DNA from: Leptolyngbya sp. PCC 6406 | Lineage (GTDB): Bacteria > Cyanobacteriota > Cyanobacteriia > Phormidesmidales > Phormidesmidaceae | Assembly: GCF_000332095.2 (NCBI RefSeq) | Contig: NZ_KI913949.1 | Coordinates: 2,502,775-2,566,774, forward strand | DNA: 64,000 nt | Reading direction: 5' to 3' | Shown here: in pieces, positions 52,328 through 61,315 of the stretch | How the letters are laid out: each line of letters begins with the position of its first letter | How positions within the stretch are numbered: position 1 is the stretch's first letter | Program-made: the position numbers and the translations under genes | Notes under the pieces: model-generated | The model's database searches: none | Seen by the model: the letters and a program-made list of their open reading frames with translations, nothing else | Told to the model about the DNA's origin: nothing

Positions 52328-55018
52328 ATGCCTTTCCAACGCATTCGTCGGCTTAGCTCCCAGCGCTCCCAGTCGCCATCAACGACATCTCAGGTTTCAC
52401 CTCAACCCTTTTCTGTCCAAGAACCCCAACATTTCCCCAGCCAGAAAGAACTTGAAAATCAAGGTTTTAACCAAGACAATTTTGAAGCCACAGGACTACA
52501 GCTAAAGGCAACCTATGGCACCATCACGCCTATCGAGCAAGAAAGGCTGGGAGTCCTACAAGCCAAGATGGACAGCTTCTGGACAGAGCGCATGGAGCAG
52601 GCTAAAGCACAGCCAAACTTGCTAGAAATCCTCGCTCGTAACCCTCAGTCAACCCAGGTAACCGAGGCAACAGCACCCCTTCAGCCTCAATTGACTATCG
52701 GGCAACCCCAGGATCACTATGAGCAAGAGGCGGATCGAGTAGCATCCCAAGTCGTCGAGCAGATCCATACTCCTACCACCGCCCAATCACCGCAGGGCAA
52801 GGCGGTGCAGCGGCAGGACGAAAAGGGCATGGAACGTCAGGCTAAACCCGAGATTACGGGACTACAGCTCAATGCCCCAACTGTTGGGTTTTCAGTGCCA
52901 CAGTTCCAGCGCATTGTTCAGCGGGACGGCACCGATATCTCCGACCCGGCCATGAGCCAAGCCCTGGCTCTCACAAACGACAATTATTTACTGGCTGCGG
53001 CTATTGCACCGCTGATCAAGCAATGGGGAGAGGTCCGAATAGGCGTCTTTCTCGGAGCCTTCCCGACAGGCATCAAAGACGCCATGATTGCAACGGAAAT
53101 GGTGGGTTTTCTTGATTCTGGTGGCACGGGGGAACAAGCACAGTACATCAATACTGTATTTCCCAATGCTGCTCAGCAACAGCGGCAACTGATGGGCTTG
53201 TTCTTAAGTGGTGCAATGCTCGATGACGTGAAATGGGCGATGGGGGCGGTTGGCAACGATGTCGAGAAAGCCGAGGCGGCGCTCAGCTACCTTGAAATTT
53301 GGAAAGCCCAGGGGGCAGCAGCAGAGAATCTTGCCCGCATTGAACTGGCGAAGGTGAGTGGTGATGTGTCTCTGGCCACAGTCGTCATGAACCTCTGGTC
53401 AACCTATAACTTTGACCCAGATCTGCGTGCCTGGGTGGGTAAGCGTGCCGCAGAGATAGCCCAGAACCAGCTTGAAGATGAAGGCAAGCTCGCTGAGGCC
53501 CGCAAACAGGAGTACATTAAGACCAACGCTCCCGAGAAACCCAATATCAGGAAGGGCAAGCCCAATCAGTCCCAGCAAGCCAAGCTCAACAAAATCAAAA
53601 AGGTCACTGAAACAGCAGAGGAAACCTGGGCTAAAGAGATGGAGCAAGCCGCTCTTCTCGTGCCGGGTTGGACAGAGGCCGAAGCAGGCAAGATGGAAAG
53701 TTTCCTCAATGCCGCTGCCAAGGCTGGTGCCAAGCCGGAGGCTGCGAAGTCAGCGCTGCAACTCACTGACGGGAATATCCCTCTGGCCGAAGCCCTGCTC
53801 GATATCTTTGCGATCGCAGGTCTTGCGCCAGAAGCCGCTCCTGCCACGGCCCTCTGGGCACTTGATCAAAGCAAGAACCCTGATAACATCCGGAAACTGG
53901 CGCTCATCCTTGCTCAGGGATTGGCCGCAACCCTCGATTTGGCCCTCGCTAAATCTGTCTCCCAATGGCTCCTCAACGTTAAGCTGAGTGCCGAGAATCA
54001 GAGCAAAGTTATCAGCGCGGCAGTGGCGGCCCCGAGTGCCTGGCCGCAAGTTGAACAGTTTCTGACGAAAAACGACGCAAGATTAGCCCATGCTGTCTAC
54101 GTGCTCGAATGGGCTGTCCAAGGGGGCACAACGACGATAGGTGACCTTGTTGATTGGATCGATACCCGCACACTCGACGATATTCGCTGGGCACTGGAAT
54201 CCCAGATTGCCGCTGCGGGCAGCGCCACTACGACGGAAGCCAATAGCCGACTTGAGCTGTTAGAGAAAGCGAAGGAAGAGCTTAAGGATAAGAAGGCGAA
54301 GGAAGCAATTACAGAGATCCTACTCAAGTGCGACGACTTTGCCCAGGCTAAGAGGCTCCTTCAAAAGATAAATTCCAGTCAGCCAAAACCATCCCGTATT
54401 GTTGAGATTATGGCGCTGGATGGCGCTGTCAATGGTACGAAGATCTTGGAATGGATCGAGAATAAAAAGATTCCGGCAATCGAACTATACGATCACCTCG
54501 TCACGAAGAAGCTTACTTACACAACGCTCGATGATCTGCTCGATACAGGAACAACATGGAAGCAGATTGAAGAACTGCTCCCCCAAGCAAAGGATAAGGG
54601 CAATGAGACCTGGCAACAGGCAGGTGTCATACTCCTGACCAATATTAACAAGATGCCGAATGCCTCTGAGTTGCAGAAGCAGGTTAAGAAATACAAAGGC
54701 AAACATCAAACGAACATGACACGGACAGTGGATGCTTGTCTAAGCCACGGTGTCTGGAATCAGGGCACTTTTCCTGATGCAATTGAATCCTTGCTTTACC
54801 ACTATGCCAAGCACGTTATTGACGAAGGCGGCGGCGGTGGGGCAGATGCCCAAACTGTGGCGCAGTACAGCGCGGCCAGCCGGGGGCCGATTGCGCGATG
54901 GGCTCAGGGTTATGCAAGCGCTGAAGGTGGGTGGAAGATCACTCAACGAGGTGGTGGTCCACCTGGTGGTATCTACACCGATCCGGGTCGAGAAACTCTC
55001 AGCTTCTGGCAGGCGTAA
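52328..55018 (+). CDS. eCIS cargo-like protein with C-terminal toxin-like domain
   Basis: This 896-residue protein has a disordered N-terminus (SSQRSQSPSTTSQVSPQPFS) and then LTIGQPQDHYEQEADRVASQ (about 122-141). This is the leader motif that precedes DUF4157 in proteins loaded into extracellular contractile injection systems; the HExxH part of DUF4157 is absent. Residues 190-800 are alpha-helical, Ala- and Lys-rich, with repeated short helical units. The last 85 residues change character: LLYHYAKHV, TVAQYSAAS and GGIYTDPGRETLSFW, a layout seen in C-terminal RNase-like domains of polymorphic toxins. AAGGTG precedes the start. The gene is followed 2 bp later by a small gene. No sheath, tube or baseplate gene is in the window. 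Confidence 0.75.
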   Translation: MPFQRIRRLSSQRSQSPSTTSQVSPQPFSVQEPQHFPSQKELENQGFNQDNFEATGLQLKATYGTITPIEQERLGVLQAKMDSFWTERMEQAKAQPNLLEILARNPQSTQVTEATAPLQPQLTIGQPQDHYEQEADRVASQVVEQIHTPTTAQSPQGKAVQRQDEKGMERQAKPEITGLQLNAPTVGFSVPQFQRIVQRDGTDISDPAMSQALALTNDNYLLAAAIAPLIKQWGEVRIGVFLGAFPTGIKDAMIATEMVGFLDSGGTGEQAQYINTVFPNAAQQQRQLMGLFLSGAMLDDVKWAMGAVGNDVEKAEAALSYLEIWKAQGAAAENLARIELAKVSGDVSLATVVMNLWSTYNFDPDLRAWVGKRAAEIAQNQLEDEGKLAEARKQEYIKTNAPEKPNIRKGKPNQSQQAKLNKIKKVTETAEETWAKEMEQAALLVPGWTEAEAGKMESFLNAAAKAGAKPEAAKSALQLTDGNIPLAEALLDIFAIAGLAPEAAPATALWALDQSKNPDNIRKLALILAQGLAATLDLALAKSVSQWLLNVKLSAENQSKVISAAVAAPSAWPQVEQFLTKNDARLAHAVYVLEWAVQGGTTTIGDLVDWIDTRTLDDIRWALESQIAAAGSATTTEANSRLELLEKAKEELKDKKAKEAITEILLKCDDFAQAKRLLQKINSSQPKPSRIVEIMALDGAVNGTKILEWIENKKIPAIELYDHLVTKKLTYTTLDDLLDTGTTWKQIEELLPQAKDKGNETWQQAGVILLTNINKMPNASELQKQVKKYKGKHQTNMTRTVDACLSHGVWNQGTFPDAIESLLYHYAKHVIDEGGGGGADAQTVAQYSAASRGPIARWAQGYASAEGGWKITQRGGGPPGGIYTDPGRETLSFWQA

Positions 55019-55020
55019 AG

Positions 55021-55359
55021 ATGACGAGTGATGAAGCGATTAGACATCTCCGGGAGCGCTGGAAAACCCTGACTGCGACCCGAATCCCTCCACGGATACC
55101 GGATGATCTGGAGGCAGAGGATCTACGCGGCGACATCATTGGCTACGACAGCCATGTTGCTGGTGTCGTTTCCAGCATTTTGGCGGGCTCCCCTATCGAG
55201 ACCCACTGGCTCAAGCCGCGCTCGAACCTCCTTGTCCGGGCGCGATCGCTCACTAGCCGTCTTCCAGATACGAATGCCTACCTGGATTACATTGTTCTTC
55301 TGGATGAGGTTCTGGGTCTGGCGGCGACGGCGCAACCCTTTCTCGGTGGTAGCGACTAA
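55021..55359 (+). CDS. Probable immunity protein for the upstream toxin-like protein
   Basis: This 112-residue protein is helical, mildly acidic and has no signal peptide or recognised family. It starts at the ATG at 55021, 2 bp after the stop of the toxin-like gene; the frame is open further upstream, but that part overlaps the toxin C-terminus. The position, size and tight spacing match immunity genes of polymorphic toxins, which bind and block the toxin domain in the producing cell. The inference depends on the toxin call. HIP1 sites occur in it, so it has resided in this type of genome for some time. Confidence 0.65.
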   Translation: MTSDEAIRHLRERWKTLTATRIPPRIPDDLEAEDLRGDIIGYDSHVAGVVSSILAGSPIETHWLKPRSNLLVRARSLTSRLPDTNAYLDYIVLLDEVLGLAATAQPFLGGSD

Positions 55360-55403
55360 TTGCGATCGCGCATAGCCTAACGGCATTCAAGAAAGGCTGA
55401 ACC

Positions 55404-55425
55404 CACCCCCGAGGGCTTGGGGGTG
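55404..55425. other. Hairpin between convergent genes
   Basis: CACCCCC and GGGGGTG enclose an 8-base loop in the gap between the immunity-like gene and the TetR gene. There is no T-run, so termination is only possible. Confidence 0.4.
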
Positions 55426-55436
55426 AGGGCTGAAGA

Positions 55437-56099
55437 TTATTTCAGGAGTCTCTCTAGTCCATTGAGAATGAGGTCAAGCCCAAACTCAAAGTCGTGAAGA
55501 CCATCATAATCCCCTTGTATGACTTGGTGCGTGAGCTGGTTCATATAGGGATATTGCTCAGCAGGGATTTGCGGCAGGTAGGCAGCGGCTATATCCCCAT
55601 AGGCCGATGCCTCAATGGGAAAATTCAACTCCTGAAGCGTAAACCCATAGACATGACTATCAATGGCATTCCACGCATGATCCGCCATTTCAAATGAAAA
55701 GCCCGCCTCTTTCAGGCAACCCAGTGTCGAATCCACATAGCGCAGCATCGCTGGCCCCACATTCACCCGAGACACGAGCGGCATCGTAGCCCAGGGATGC
55801 AGCAACAGCACCTCATGGGCAGAAATTGCCCGCCGACGCATAGCGATCTTCCAATCAGCGCCGGGTTTGGGCACCTCTATTTCACTCACCACGCTATCGA
55901 CAATGCCATCGATCAGATCGTCTCTATTGGCAACGTGGTTGTACAACGACATGGCCTTAACCTCTAGCGCCTGAGCCAGCTTTCGCATAGAGAGTGCTTC
56001 CAGGCCACCTTCATCAGCTAAACGAAGCGCAGCCCACAATATTCGTTCCCTACTCAAGGGCAGACGTTCTGACTTTCTGGAGCTGGTGTTCTTAGCCAT
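55437..56099 (-). CDS. TetR-family repressor (TetR class C-terminal domain)
   Basis: This 220-residue regulator has an N-terminal helix-turn-helix (about 18-62: RILWAALRLADEGGLEALSM, RKLAQALEVKAMSLYNHVAN) and a C-terminal ligand-binding and dimerisation domain of the TetR type. It is transcribed away from an NAD(P)-dependent oxidoreductase with 139 bp between starts. Two inverted repeats in that gap are likely operators, so it probably represses both genes until a small molecule binds. The ligand is unknown. Confidence 0.92.
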   Translation of the reverse strand: MAKNTSSRKSERLPLSRERILWAALRLADEGGLEALSMRKLAQALEVKAMSLYNHVANRDDLIDGIVDSVVSEIEVPKPGADWKIAMRRRAISAHEVLLLHPWATMPLVSRVNVGPAMLRYVDSTLGCLKEAGFSFEMADHAWNAIDSHVYGFTLQELNFPIEASAYGDIAAAYLPQIPAEQYPYMNQLTHQVIQGDYDGLHDFEFGLDLILNGLERLLK

Positions 56100-56177
56100 C
56101 CCTACTGTTTGTCGTCACATCGGAACATCCCAAAAACCAAGCCCAATCACGAAGTTTTGTTGCTCATAGTCCAATTA

Positions 56178-56217
56178 TTACATACACTGTAAGTTTATGT
56201 TATGCTTACGCTGTAAG
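56178..56217. promoter_or_regulatory. Two putative TetR operators
   Basis: TTACATACACTGTAA (56178-56192) has TTACA/TGTAA arms, and CTTACGCTGTAAG (56205-56217) has CTTAC/GTAAG arms. The ACTGTAAGTTT and GCTGTAAGTTT parts also form a direct repeat. Both sites lie in the divergent gap, 21-61 bp before the oxidoreductase start. Confidence 0.6.
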
Positions 56218-56238
56218 TTTGCATGGAAAAATTATTCA

Positions 56239-57207
56239 ATGAAGGCGATCGCCCAGACCGAATATGGTTCACCAGAGGTGCTAAAGCTGACGGAGGTCGA
56301 TCGCCCCTTGGTTCAAGCGGATACTGTGCTGGTGCGGGTTCATGGGGCATCTGTCAATGCAGGTGACTGGCATTTGATGAGGGGCCGTCCGCTTCTCGTT
56401 CGTCTGATGCTAGGGGGGCTTTTGCAGCCGAAAATTAAGATCATCGGGTTTGATATAGCGGGTACTGTGGAAGCCGTCGGCAACAATGTTACGGGCTTCC
56501 AGGTAGGGGATGAAGTGTTTGGCGATCTGTCGGAATGTGGGTTTGGCGCGTTTGCTGAATATGCTGGTGCACCAGAATCAGCTCTAGCACTAAAGCCGGA
56601 TAATCTTACTTTTGCAGAGGCCGCTGCTGTTCCTGGTGCGGCAATGACGGCCCTACAAGCCCTACGGGATATCGGTAAAGTCCAGCCTGGTCAGCAGGTG
56701 CTCATCAACGGTGCTTCGGGAGGGGTTGGATCCTATGGGGTACAACTTGCCAAGGCTTTTGGCGCTGAAGTTACGGCTGTATGCAGCATTGAAAAAAAGG
56801 ATCGGATAGGGGGTCTCGGTGCAGATTGGGTGATGGATTACTCACAGGTAGATCTGACTCAGAAAAAGATATACGACTTAATTGTTGATGTAGCGGCCTA
56901 TCGGTCAGTGTTCGACTACTTGCCAGCGTTGAAACCTGGAGGCAGCTATGTTTTGGTGGGGGGCTCGATCTCACGGTTGTTCCAGGTCATGATCTTAGGA
57001 TCTTTAATTTCAAAAATGAGCAATCGCACGGTGAAAGCCTTAATAGTGAAGCCCAATTCGGCAGACTTAGTCACGCTGAGGGCGTTGATCGAGGCAGGCA
57101 AAATCATGCCGCTAATTGACCGCCTCTACAGCCTGGAGGAAGTCCCTGTGGCCCTTCGCCAACTTGAGCAACGGCAGGTGGTGGGGAAGGTGGCTATTCG
57201 TGTGTGA
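56239..57207 (+). CDS. Zinc-independent MDR-family NAD(P)-dependent oxidoreductase
   Basis: This 322-residue protein starts MKAIAQTEYGSPEVLKLTEV and has the quinone reductase-like MDR layout: an N-terminal GroES fold (about 1-120), then a Rossmann domain with QVLINGASGGVGSYGVQLAK (about 150-168). The structural and catalytic zinc ligands of alcohol dehydrogenases are not seen, so it fits the quinone oxidoreductase branch. The ATG at 56239 was chosen over 56197, which lies inside the putative operators. It is divergent from the TetR gene and probably controlled by it; a role in handling a reactive carbonyl or quinone is inferred. Confidence 0.92.
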   Translation: MKAIAQTEYGSPEVLKLTEVDRPLVQADTVLVRVHGASVNAGDWHLMRGRPLLVRLMLGGLLQPKIKIIGFDIAGTVEAVGNNVTGFQVGDEVFGDLSECGFGAFAEYAGAPESALALKPDNLTFAEAAAVPGAAMTALQALRDIGKVQPGQQVLINGASGGVGSYGVQLAKAFGAEVTAVCSIEKKDRIGGLGADWVMDYSQVDLTQKKIYDLIVDVAAYRSVFDYLPALKPGGSYVLVGGSISRLFQVMILGSLISKMSNRTVKALIVKPNSADLVTLRALIEAGKIMPLIDRLYSLEEVPVALRQLEQRQVVGKVAIRV

Positions 57208-57318
57208 AAAAAGAGCGTGCTGCAAATTGTTCATTATCTCAGCGCCGAACGCTTTGTTCGTTCTACTCCCGGCATCTGTCGAATCAGTGCCTAGTTTTAA
57301 TCCCATGCTGCTTTTGTC

Positions 57319-58662
57319 ATGAACTCTCGACCCGTACCGCTTTTGTCTCTTCTTCGTTGGTTGATATTAGGAATTGTGAGTAGCCCTCTTGGGCTTGGCT
57401 CTGGCGCGATCGCAGCCCCACTTTTCACCACCCAATTCGGAGCTGAAACATCAATAGCGGCAGCGCCTACCTGGCAATCGCCCCAACGCCTCTACCGCAT
57501 TTCCCTAAATTCTCTCTATCCTGCTGGTAGCAACAACATTCGCCCGATTGCCCAGGCGATTAGCCCTAACAGTGAAGTGCTCGCCCTCCTCAGCACACAG
57601 GCTGACGGCGATCAAGCTGACGGCGCGCAGCCTGATCGCAGCATTCTCGCCCTGTGGAACTTGGGGCGCGGCACCCGCCGAATTACGTTGATACCCGCAA
57701 ATCGCGGCCAGCCTCAAGCGCGGGTCATTGCTTTTAGCCCCAACAATCAGCAGATTGTCGCCGGACTGACGGATGGTGATATCCAGGTTTGGAATACAAC
57801 CACTGGGGACTCTCTACGCCGATGGAATGCCCATGAGACTGAAATTAAGGCGATCGCCATCAGCGCCGACAGACAGTTTCTAATTACAGGGAGCAGCGAT
57901 CTCACCGTCAAAGTGTGGGAGCTTAACAGCGGCAGGCTTTTGCAAACTCTGCGCTTGACCGCAGGGGAAGCCGCAGCGACACCTGTGCAGGCGCTGCAAA
58001 TCAGCCCTGACAGCAGGCACTTGGCCGTCGCCACGGAGCGCAGTATTCAGCTTTGGGATATTTTGGAGGGCAGGCTTGTCAAAGTTGCTGTGCAGCTCTC
58101 ACCCCAACAGGCCCAATCGTTGAGTTCGGCCCTTCCTTTGGCGATGGCATTTGTTCCGAACAGTACTAACCTGGCCACGTTGGATACCGACAACAGCATT
58201 AAGCTTTGGAATAGAAACAATGGCACTAGAGTCATTACCTTACGTCAGCATCAGCAGCCCATACAAGCGCTGACGGTAGACCATGCTGGACAACTGCTGA
58301 TCAGCCGAGACAGCACTCAGTCTGTGCTCTTTTGGAACTTGCAAACCTATCGGAGCGATCGCTCGATCAGTGTAGCTTCGGGCAATAGCGATATTGCTGT
58401 TGACGGTAGCTGGGTGAGTAGTTTGGATGCGATCGCTACTCCCAATTCAATTACACTCAGCGCCAGCGGCGATACCTTTGCTGTCCCCCTTGAAAAACTA
58501 GCTAGCTCCCTAATCCCTTCTGGTTTTGGCATCGATTTACGGGAAGTGGCGACCGGGAACAGACTATCTATTATCCCCAATGCCCAACGGATTAGCTTCA
58601 GCCCGAACAACCTTTTTCTAGTTGCAGTTCAAGCCTCGGATGTGCAGGTTTGGCAACCCTAA
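57319..58662 (+). CDS. Exported WD40-repeat protein
   Basis: This 447-residue protein begins with a signal peptide (MNSRPVPLLSLLRWLILGIV, then a cleavage region near GAIA-APL). It continues with WD40 blades such as VIAFSPNNQQIVAGLTDGDI and QVWN, AIAISADRQFLITGSSDLTV and KVWE, and ALQISPDSRHLAVATERSIQ and LWD. About seven blades are expected, so it should be a closed beta-propeller in the periplasm or at the membrane. WD40 domains act as binding scaffolds; no enzymatic part is present. It follows the oxidoreductase on the same strand by 111 bp and may be separate. Confidence 0.85.
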   Translation: MNSRPVPLLSLLRWLILGIVSSPLGLGSGAIAAPLFTTQFGAETSIAAAPTWQSPQRLYRISLNSLYPAGSNNIRPIAQAISPNSEVLALLSTQADGDQADGAQPDRSILALWNLGRGTRRITLIPANRGQPQARVIAFSPNNQQIVAGLTDGDIQVWNTTTGDSLRRWNAHETEIKAIAISADRQFLITGSSDLTVKVWELNSGRLLQTLRLTAGEAAATPVQALQISPDSRHLAVATERSIQLWDILEGRLVKVAVQLSPQQAQSLSSALPLAMAFVPNSTNLATLDTDNSIKLWNRNNGTRVITLRQHQQPIQALTVDHAGQLLISRDSTQSVLFWNLQTYRSDRSISVASGNSDIAVDGSWVSSLDAIATPNSITLSASGDTFAVPLEKLASSLIPSGFGIDLREVATGNRLSIIPNAQRISFSPNNLFLVAVQASDVQVWQP

Positions 58663-58679
58663 TCAGAAATCAAGTGGGG

Positions 58680-58966
58680 TTGCTATATGGATACGGATGG
58701 TTCTATCGTGGTACATTTCGGCCCCTCTCCCTAGCCCTCTCCCAGGGGGAGAGGGGATCGGAAAAGGTTGGGCGGTGCGACAGAATAGTTGGTCTATTTC
58801 AGCCCAACAGCATCGTCAGCCTAGTGCTGGGCGGCGTAAATATCCTTGCTGTTCTATCGTGGTACACTTCGGTCCCTCTCCCTAGCCCTCTCCCAGGGGG
58901 AGAGGGACCGGACAGGGTTGGGCGGTGCGACAGAATAGTTGGTCTATTTCAGCCCAGGTGCATTAG
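58680..58966. repeat. MITE family C, partial and complete copies in tandem
   Basis: Bases 58821-58966 are a complete 146-bp family C copy (CTAGTGCTGGGCGGCGTAAA at the left). Bases 58680-58815 are a second copy lacking the left end. The two share CCCTCTCCCAGGGGGAGAGG in the centre. The gap 58663-59401 has no supported gene. Confidence 0.75.
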
Positions 58967-59002
58967 TACACCTGGGCTGAACTGATTGCTTTTGGCCGCA
59001 GG

Positions 59003-59137
59003 CTAGGGGTCTGTCAAACCTGATTTTGTAGGTTGGGTGCAGCGCTAGCGGAACCCAACATGGCCCACCGCTGTTGGGTGACCCTTCGTTTTAACCAACC
59101 TACGCAGACTCACAAGGGTAATGTTGACAGATGACGC
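59003..59137. repeat. MITE family A, copy at 59.0 kb
   Basis: CTAGGGGTCTGTCAA at the left and TTGACAGATGACG at the right, with inner arms GTAGGTTGGGTGCAGCGC and the complementary ACCAACCTACG. The right end is degraded. Confidence 0.7.
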
Positions 59138-59401
59138 CCAATTCTGGCAGCAATAAATTTTGCTAGGGAGAAAAAGTGCAAACGTGTCTCTGTGTCTCTG
59201 TGCAATTCTCGTAAAAATACGGAATTTACTCATAACTTGATACCTGCACCTGGGGGTGAGACCCATCTCCGTGAAAACCGAGTAGTGGCTCGGTATCTAT
59301 AGCAAATAGTTCTTGAAAATGCCTGATATTCGTTTAGTTAACGAGACTATGGGGGCACTCTAAGACTGTACAAATCAGAGTTGACTTCCCCCTTGGCTGC
59401 C

Positions 59402-60859
59402 ATGAAGCAGAATGCAATGACTTCTGTAAATGGGGAATTTCAGGGTCCGGCATCTGTATCATCGTTGCCGAACCCTGGCAGACCCCCTACAACTGTATCG
59501 GTGATAAATGACGCCATGCCCCTCAGTGACCCAACTGCGATCGCGATTGAAACACTCCCGGTGTTTGAAGAAGCCACCCAGACGGCAGCGCGGTTTTTGG
59601 GAATGCCCATCTGCACGATTGGCCTAGTGGAGGACACGGACCTGGTACTTAAGGCGGCAGTGGGGTTGTCCTACTTGGGCTTCATGAACCAGTTAGCGCG
59701 GACGCGGCGGCTATCTCTGACCGATGATTTAATAAGTACAACCTACCATCAGCCCCAGTATCTGGCGCTAGAGGATGCTTCGGAGGAGAGTCTTTACTAC
59801 ACCTCCGAACTGGTTAAAGCCTATGGGGTGCGGGGTTATCTGGGGGTGCCCCTCCACACCTCCACCGGCCAGTCTATTGGCGTGTTAATGGCCTTAGACA
59901 CCCAGCCCCACGTCTTTACAGAACAGGCCATCGCCTTCATGGAGATGATTGCTCGCTGGGCTATGAGTGAATACGAGCGGCATGTTCTCCTACAACGGAC
60001 GATGGCCCAAAGCCAATCAGAGACTATCGCGTCCCATCTCCAGCAGGACGCGAAAACTTTAGGATCCATCACCGCCCCCCTGGTAGACAAAATTCGCCTG
60101 CACCTGATCGGTCAACTGACCCAGGAATTACGGACCCCTCTCACCTCTATCACCGGCATGGCAGGGATGCTCAGCCGAGAGATCTACGGCCCCCTGACCC
60201 CTAAGCAGCATGAATATGCGGAGATTGTCCGCAGCAGTAGTCAGCGCCTACTAGAAACCGTAGACGAAATTCTGGCCCTGGGTAGCCTCAACCATGGTCA
60301 AGCGCCCCTGGTGCCTGTGACGGTGGATGTGGAGATGGTGGGGCAGCAGGTGAGCAATACCCTGGCCTCCTTGGCCCAAGAGCAAAACCAGGAAATCCAC
60401 TTGACTGTGGAACCCGGATCTCGCCTTTGGAGTCTGGACAGCGCCAACCTCAAGCAGTTGATGTATCACCTACTCTTCTGTGTCCTGCACCTAACGGGAG
60501 AGGGCGGTACTATTCGCATTCATGCCTCCCGTCGCGATGCGGCTCTGAGTCTGGCGATTTGGCTCTCCCATCCCTGGCTGGGGGAAGGGTTGCCCAGCAT
60601 GGCGGCCTCGTTTCAGCCCTATCTGTCGGGAGGTGAACAGGCGGGTTCCTTGGACATTGCCACCCCTTCCCTGACCGCAACCAGTGACGATGCCGATGGG
60701 TCGGTGGTGATGGTGCGATCGCGGGAATTACTCGCCCTAATCCTGAGTCGCCACTTAGCAGAGCGCCAGGGGGGAACCCTCACGCTTCAGGGCAATGCCG
60801 AGACGGGATACCGCTTTGTCGTCCTATTGCCGGCCCTTCAGTCCCTAGATGCCCATTAG
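59402..60859 (+). CDS. GAF-domain protein with degenerate histidine kinase domain
   Basis: This 485-residue cytoplasmic protein has a GAF domain (about 50-210; ETLPVFEEATQTAARFLG, RGYLGVPLHTSTGQSIGVLM) followed by a kinase-like region. The usual SHELRTPL reads TQELRTPLTSITG, so the phosphoacceptor His is replaced by Gln. The ATPase region keeps a C-terminal GGTLTLQGNAETGYRFVVLLP but lacks a clear N-box and DxGxG motif. It is probably a pseudokinase or signalling scaffold. A TTG at 59381 would add seven residues; I used the ATG at 59402. Length is normal for the type. Confidence 0.85.
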   Translation: MKQNAMTSVNGEFQGPASVSSLPNPGRPPTTVSVINDAMPLSDPTAIAIETLPVFEEATQTAARFLGMPICTIGLVEDTDLVLKAAVGLSYLGFMNQLARTRRLSLTDDLISTTYHQPQYLALEDASEESLYYTSELVKAYGVRGYLGVPLHTSTGQSIGVLMALDTQPHVFTEQAIAFMEMIARWAMSEYERHVLLQRTMAQSQSETIASHLQQDAKTLGSITAPLVDKIRLHLIGQLTQELRTPLTSITGMAGMLSREIYGPLTPKQHEYAEIVRSSSQRLLETVDEILALGSLNHGQAPLVPVTVDVEMVGQQVSNTLASLAQEQNQEIHLTVEPGSRLWSLDSANLKQLMYHLLFCVLHLTGEGGTIRIHASRRDAALSLAIWLSHPWLGEGLPSMAASFQPYLSGGEQAGSLDIATPSLTATSDDADGSVVMVRSRELLALILSRHLAERQGGTLTLQGNAETGYRFVVLLPALQSLDAH

Positions 60860-60899
60860 GGACTCGCAGAAAAATAAGGTACTTGCTGATCGGGGAGGA

Positions 60900-61045
60900 T
60901 CAATTCAAAGCGGGACAAATCTCGTGGGGAGGAGTTAGGAGTTAGGAGTCAGGAGTTAGGAGCCAGAATCTAGGAGAGTACTGGATTCTGACTCCTGACT
61001 CCTGAATTCCTCGGAGCCTATATGGTCTCGGTTTACGTTGATGCC
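60900..61045. repeat. Dispersed repeat F, copy 2, with GGAGTTA tandem units
   Basis: Inverted match to 3450-3540. Bases 60930-60990 hold short tandem units of GGAGTTAGGAGTCA type. Beyond, 61046-61130 contains CCCTGATCGGGCTTGCTCCC, related to 13855-13885. No gene is supported in 60860-61315. Confidence 0.65.
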
Positions 61046-61315
61046 CTGATCGGGCTTGCTCCCTCTGGGGCGGTAAAGCCAACGACTCCGTTGCTCCCTA
61101 GGGGAGCCGCTAACGCGAACAGGGAACTGGATGTTTGTATGGAGACAACGACGTAGCGAGCTTTTCAGCTTGTTTCAAGACATAACCTTCCAAGTCGTGT
61201 ATTGACACGTCCCTGAGGTCTATGGATGGACCTAGGGCACGGGGTGGACAGGGTAGAATCTGGTCAGGTTCCCAGGGGCAGCAGCCTCGACCAGAGTCTT
61301 GTAGGGCGCATCACC

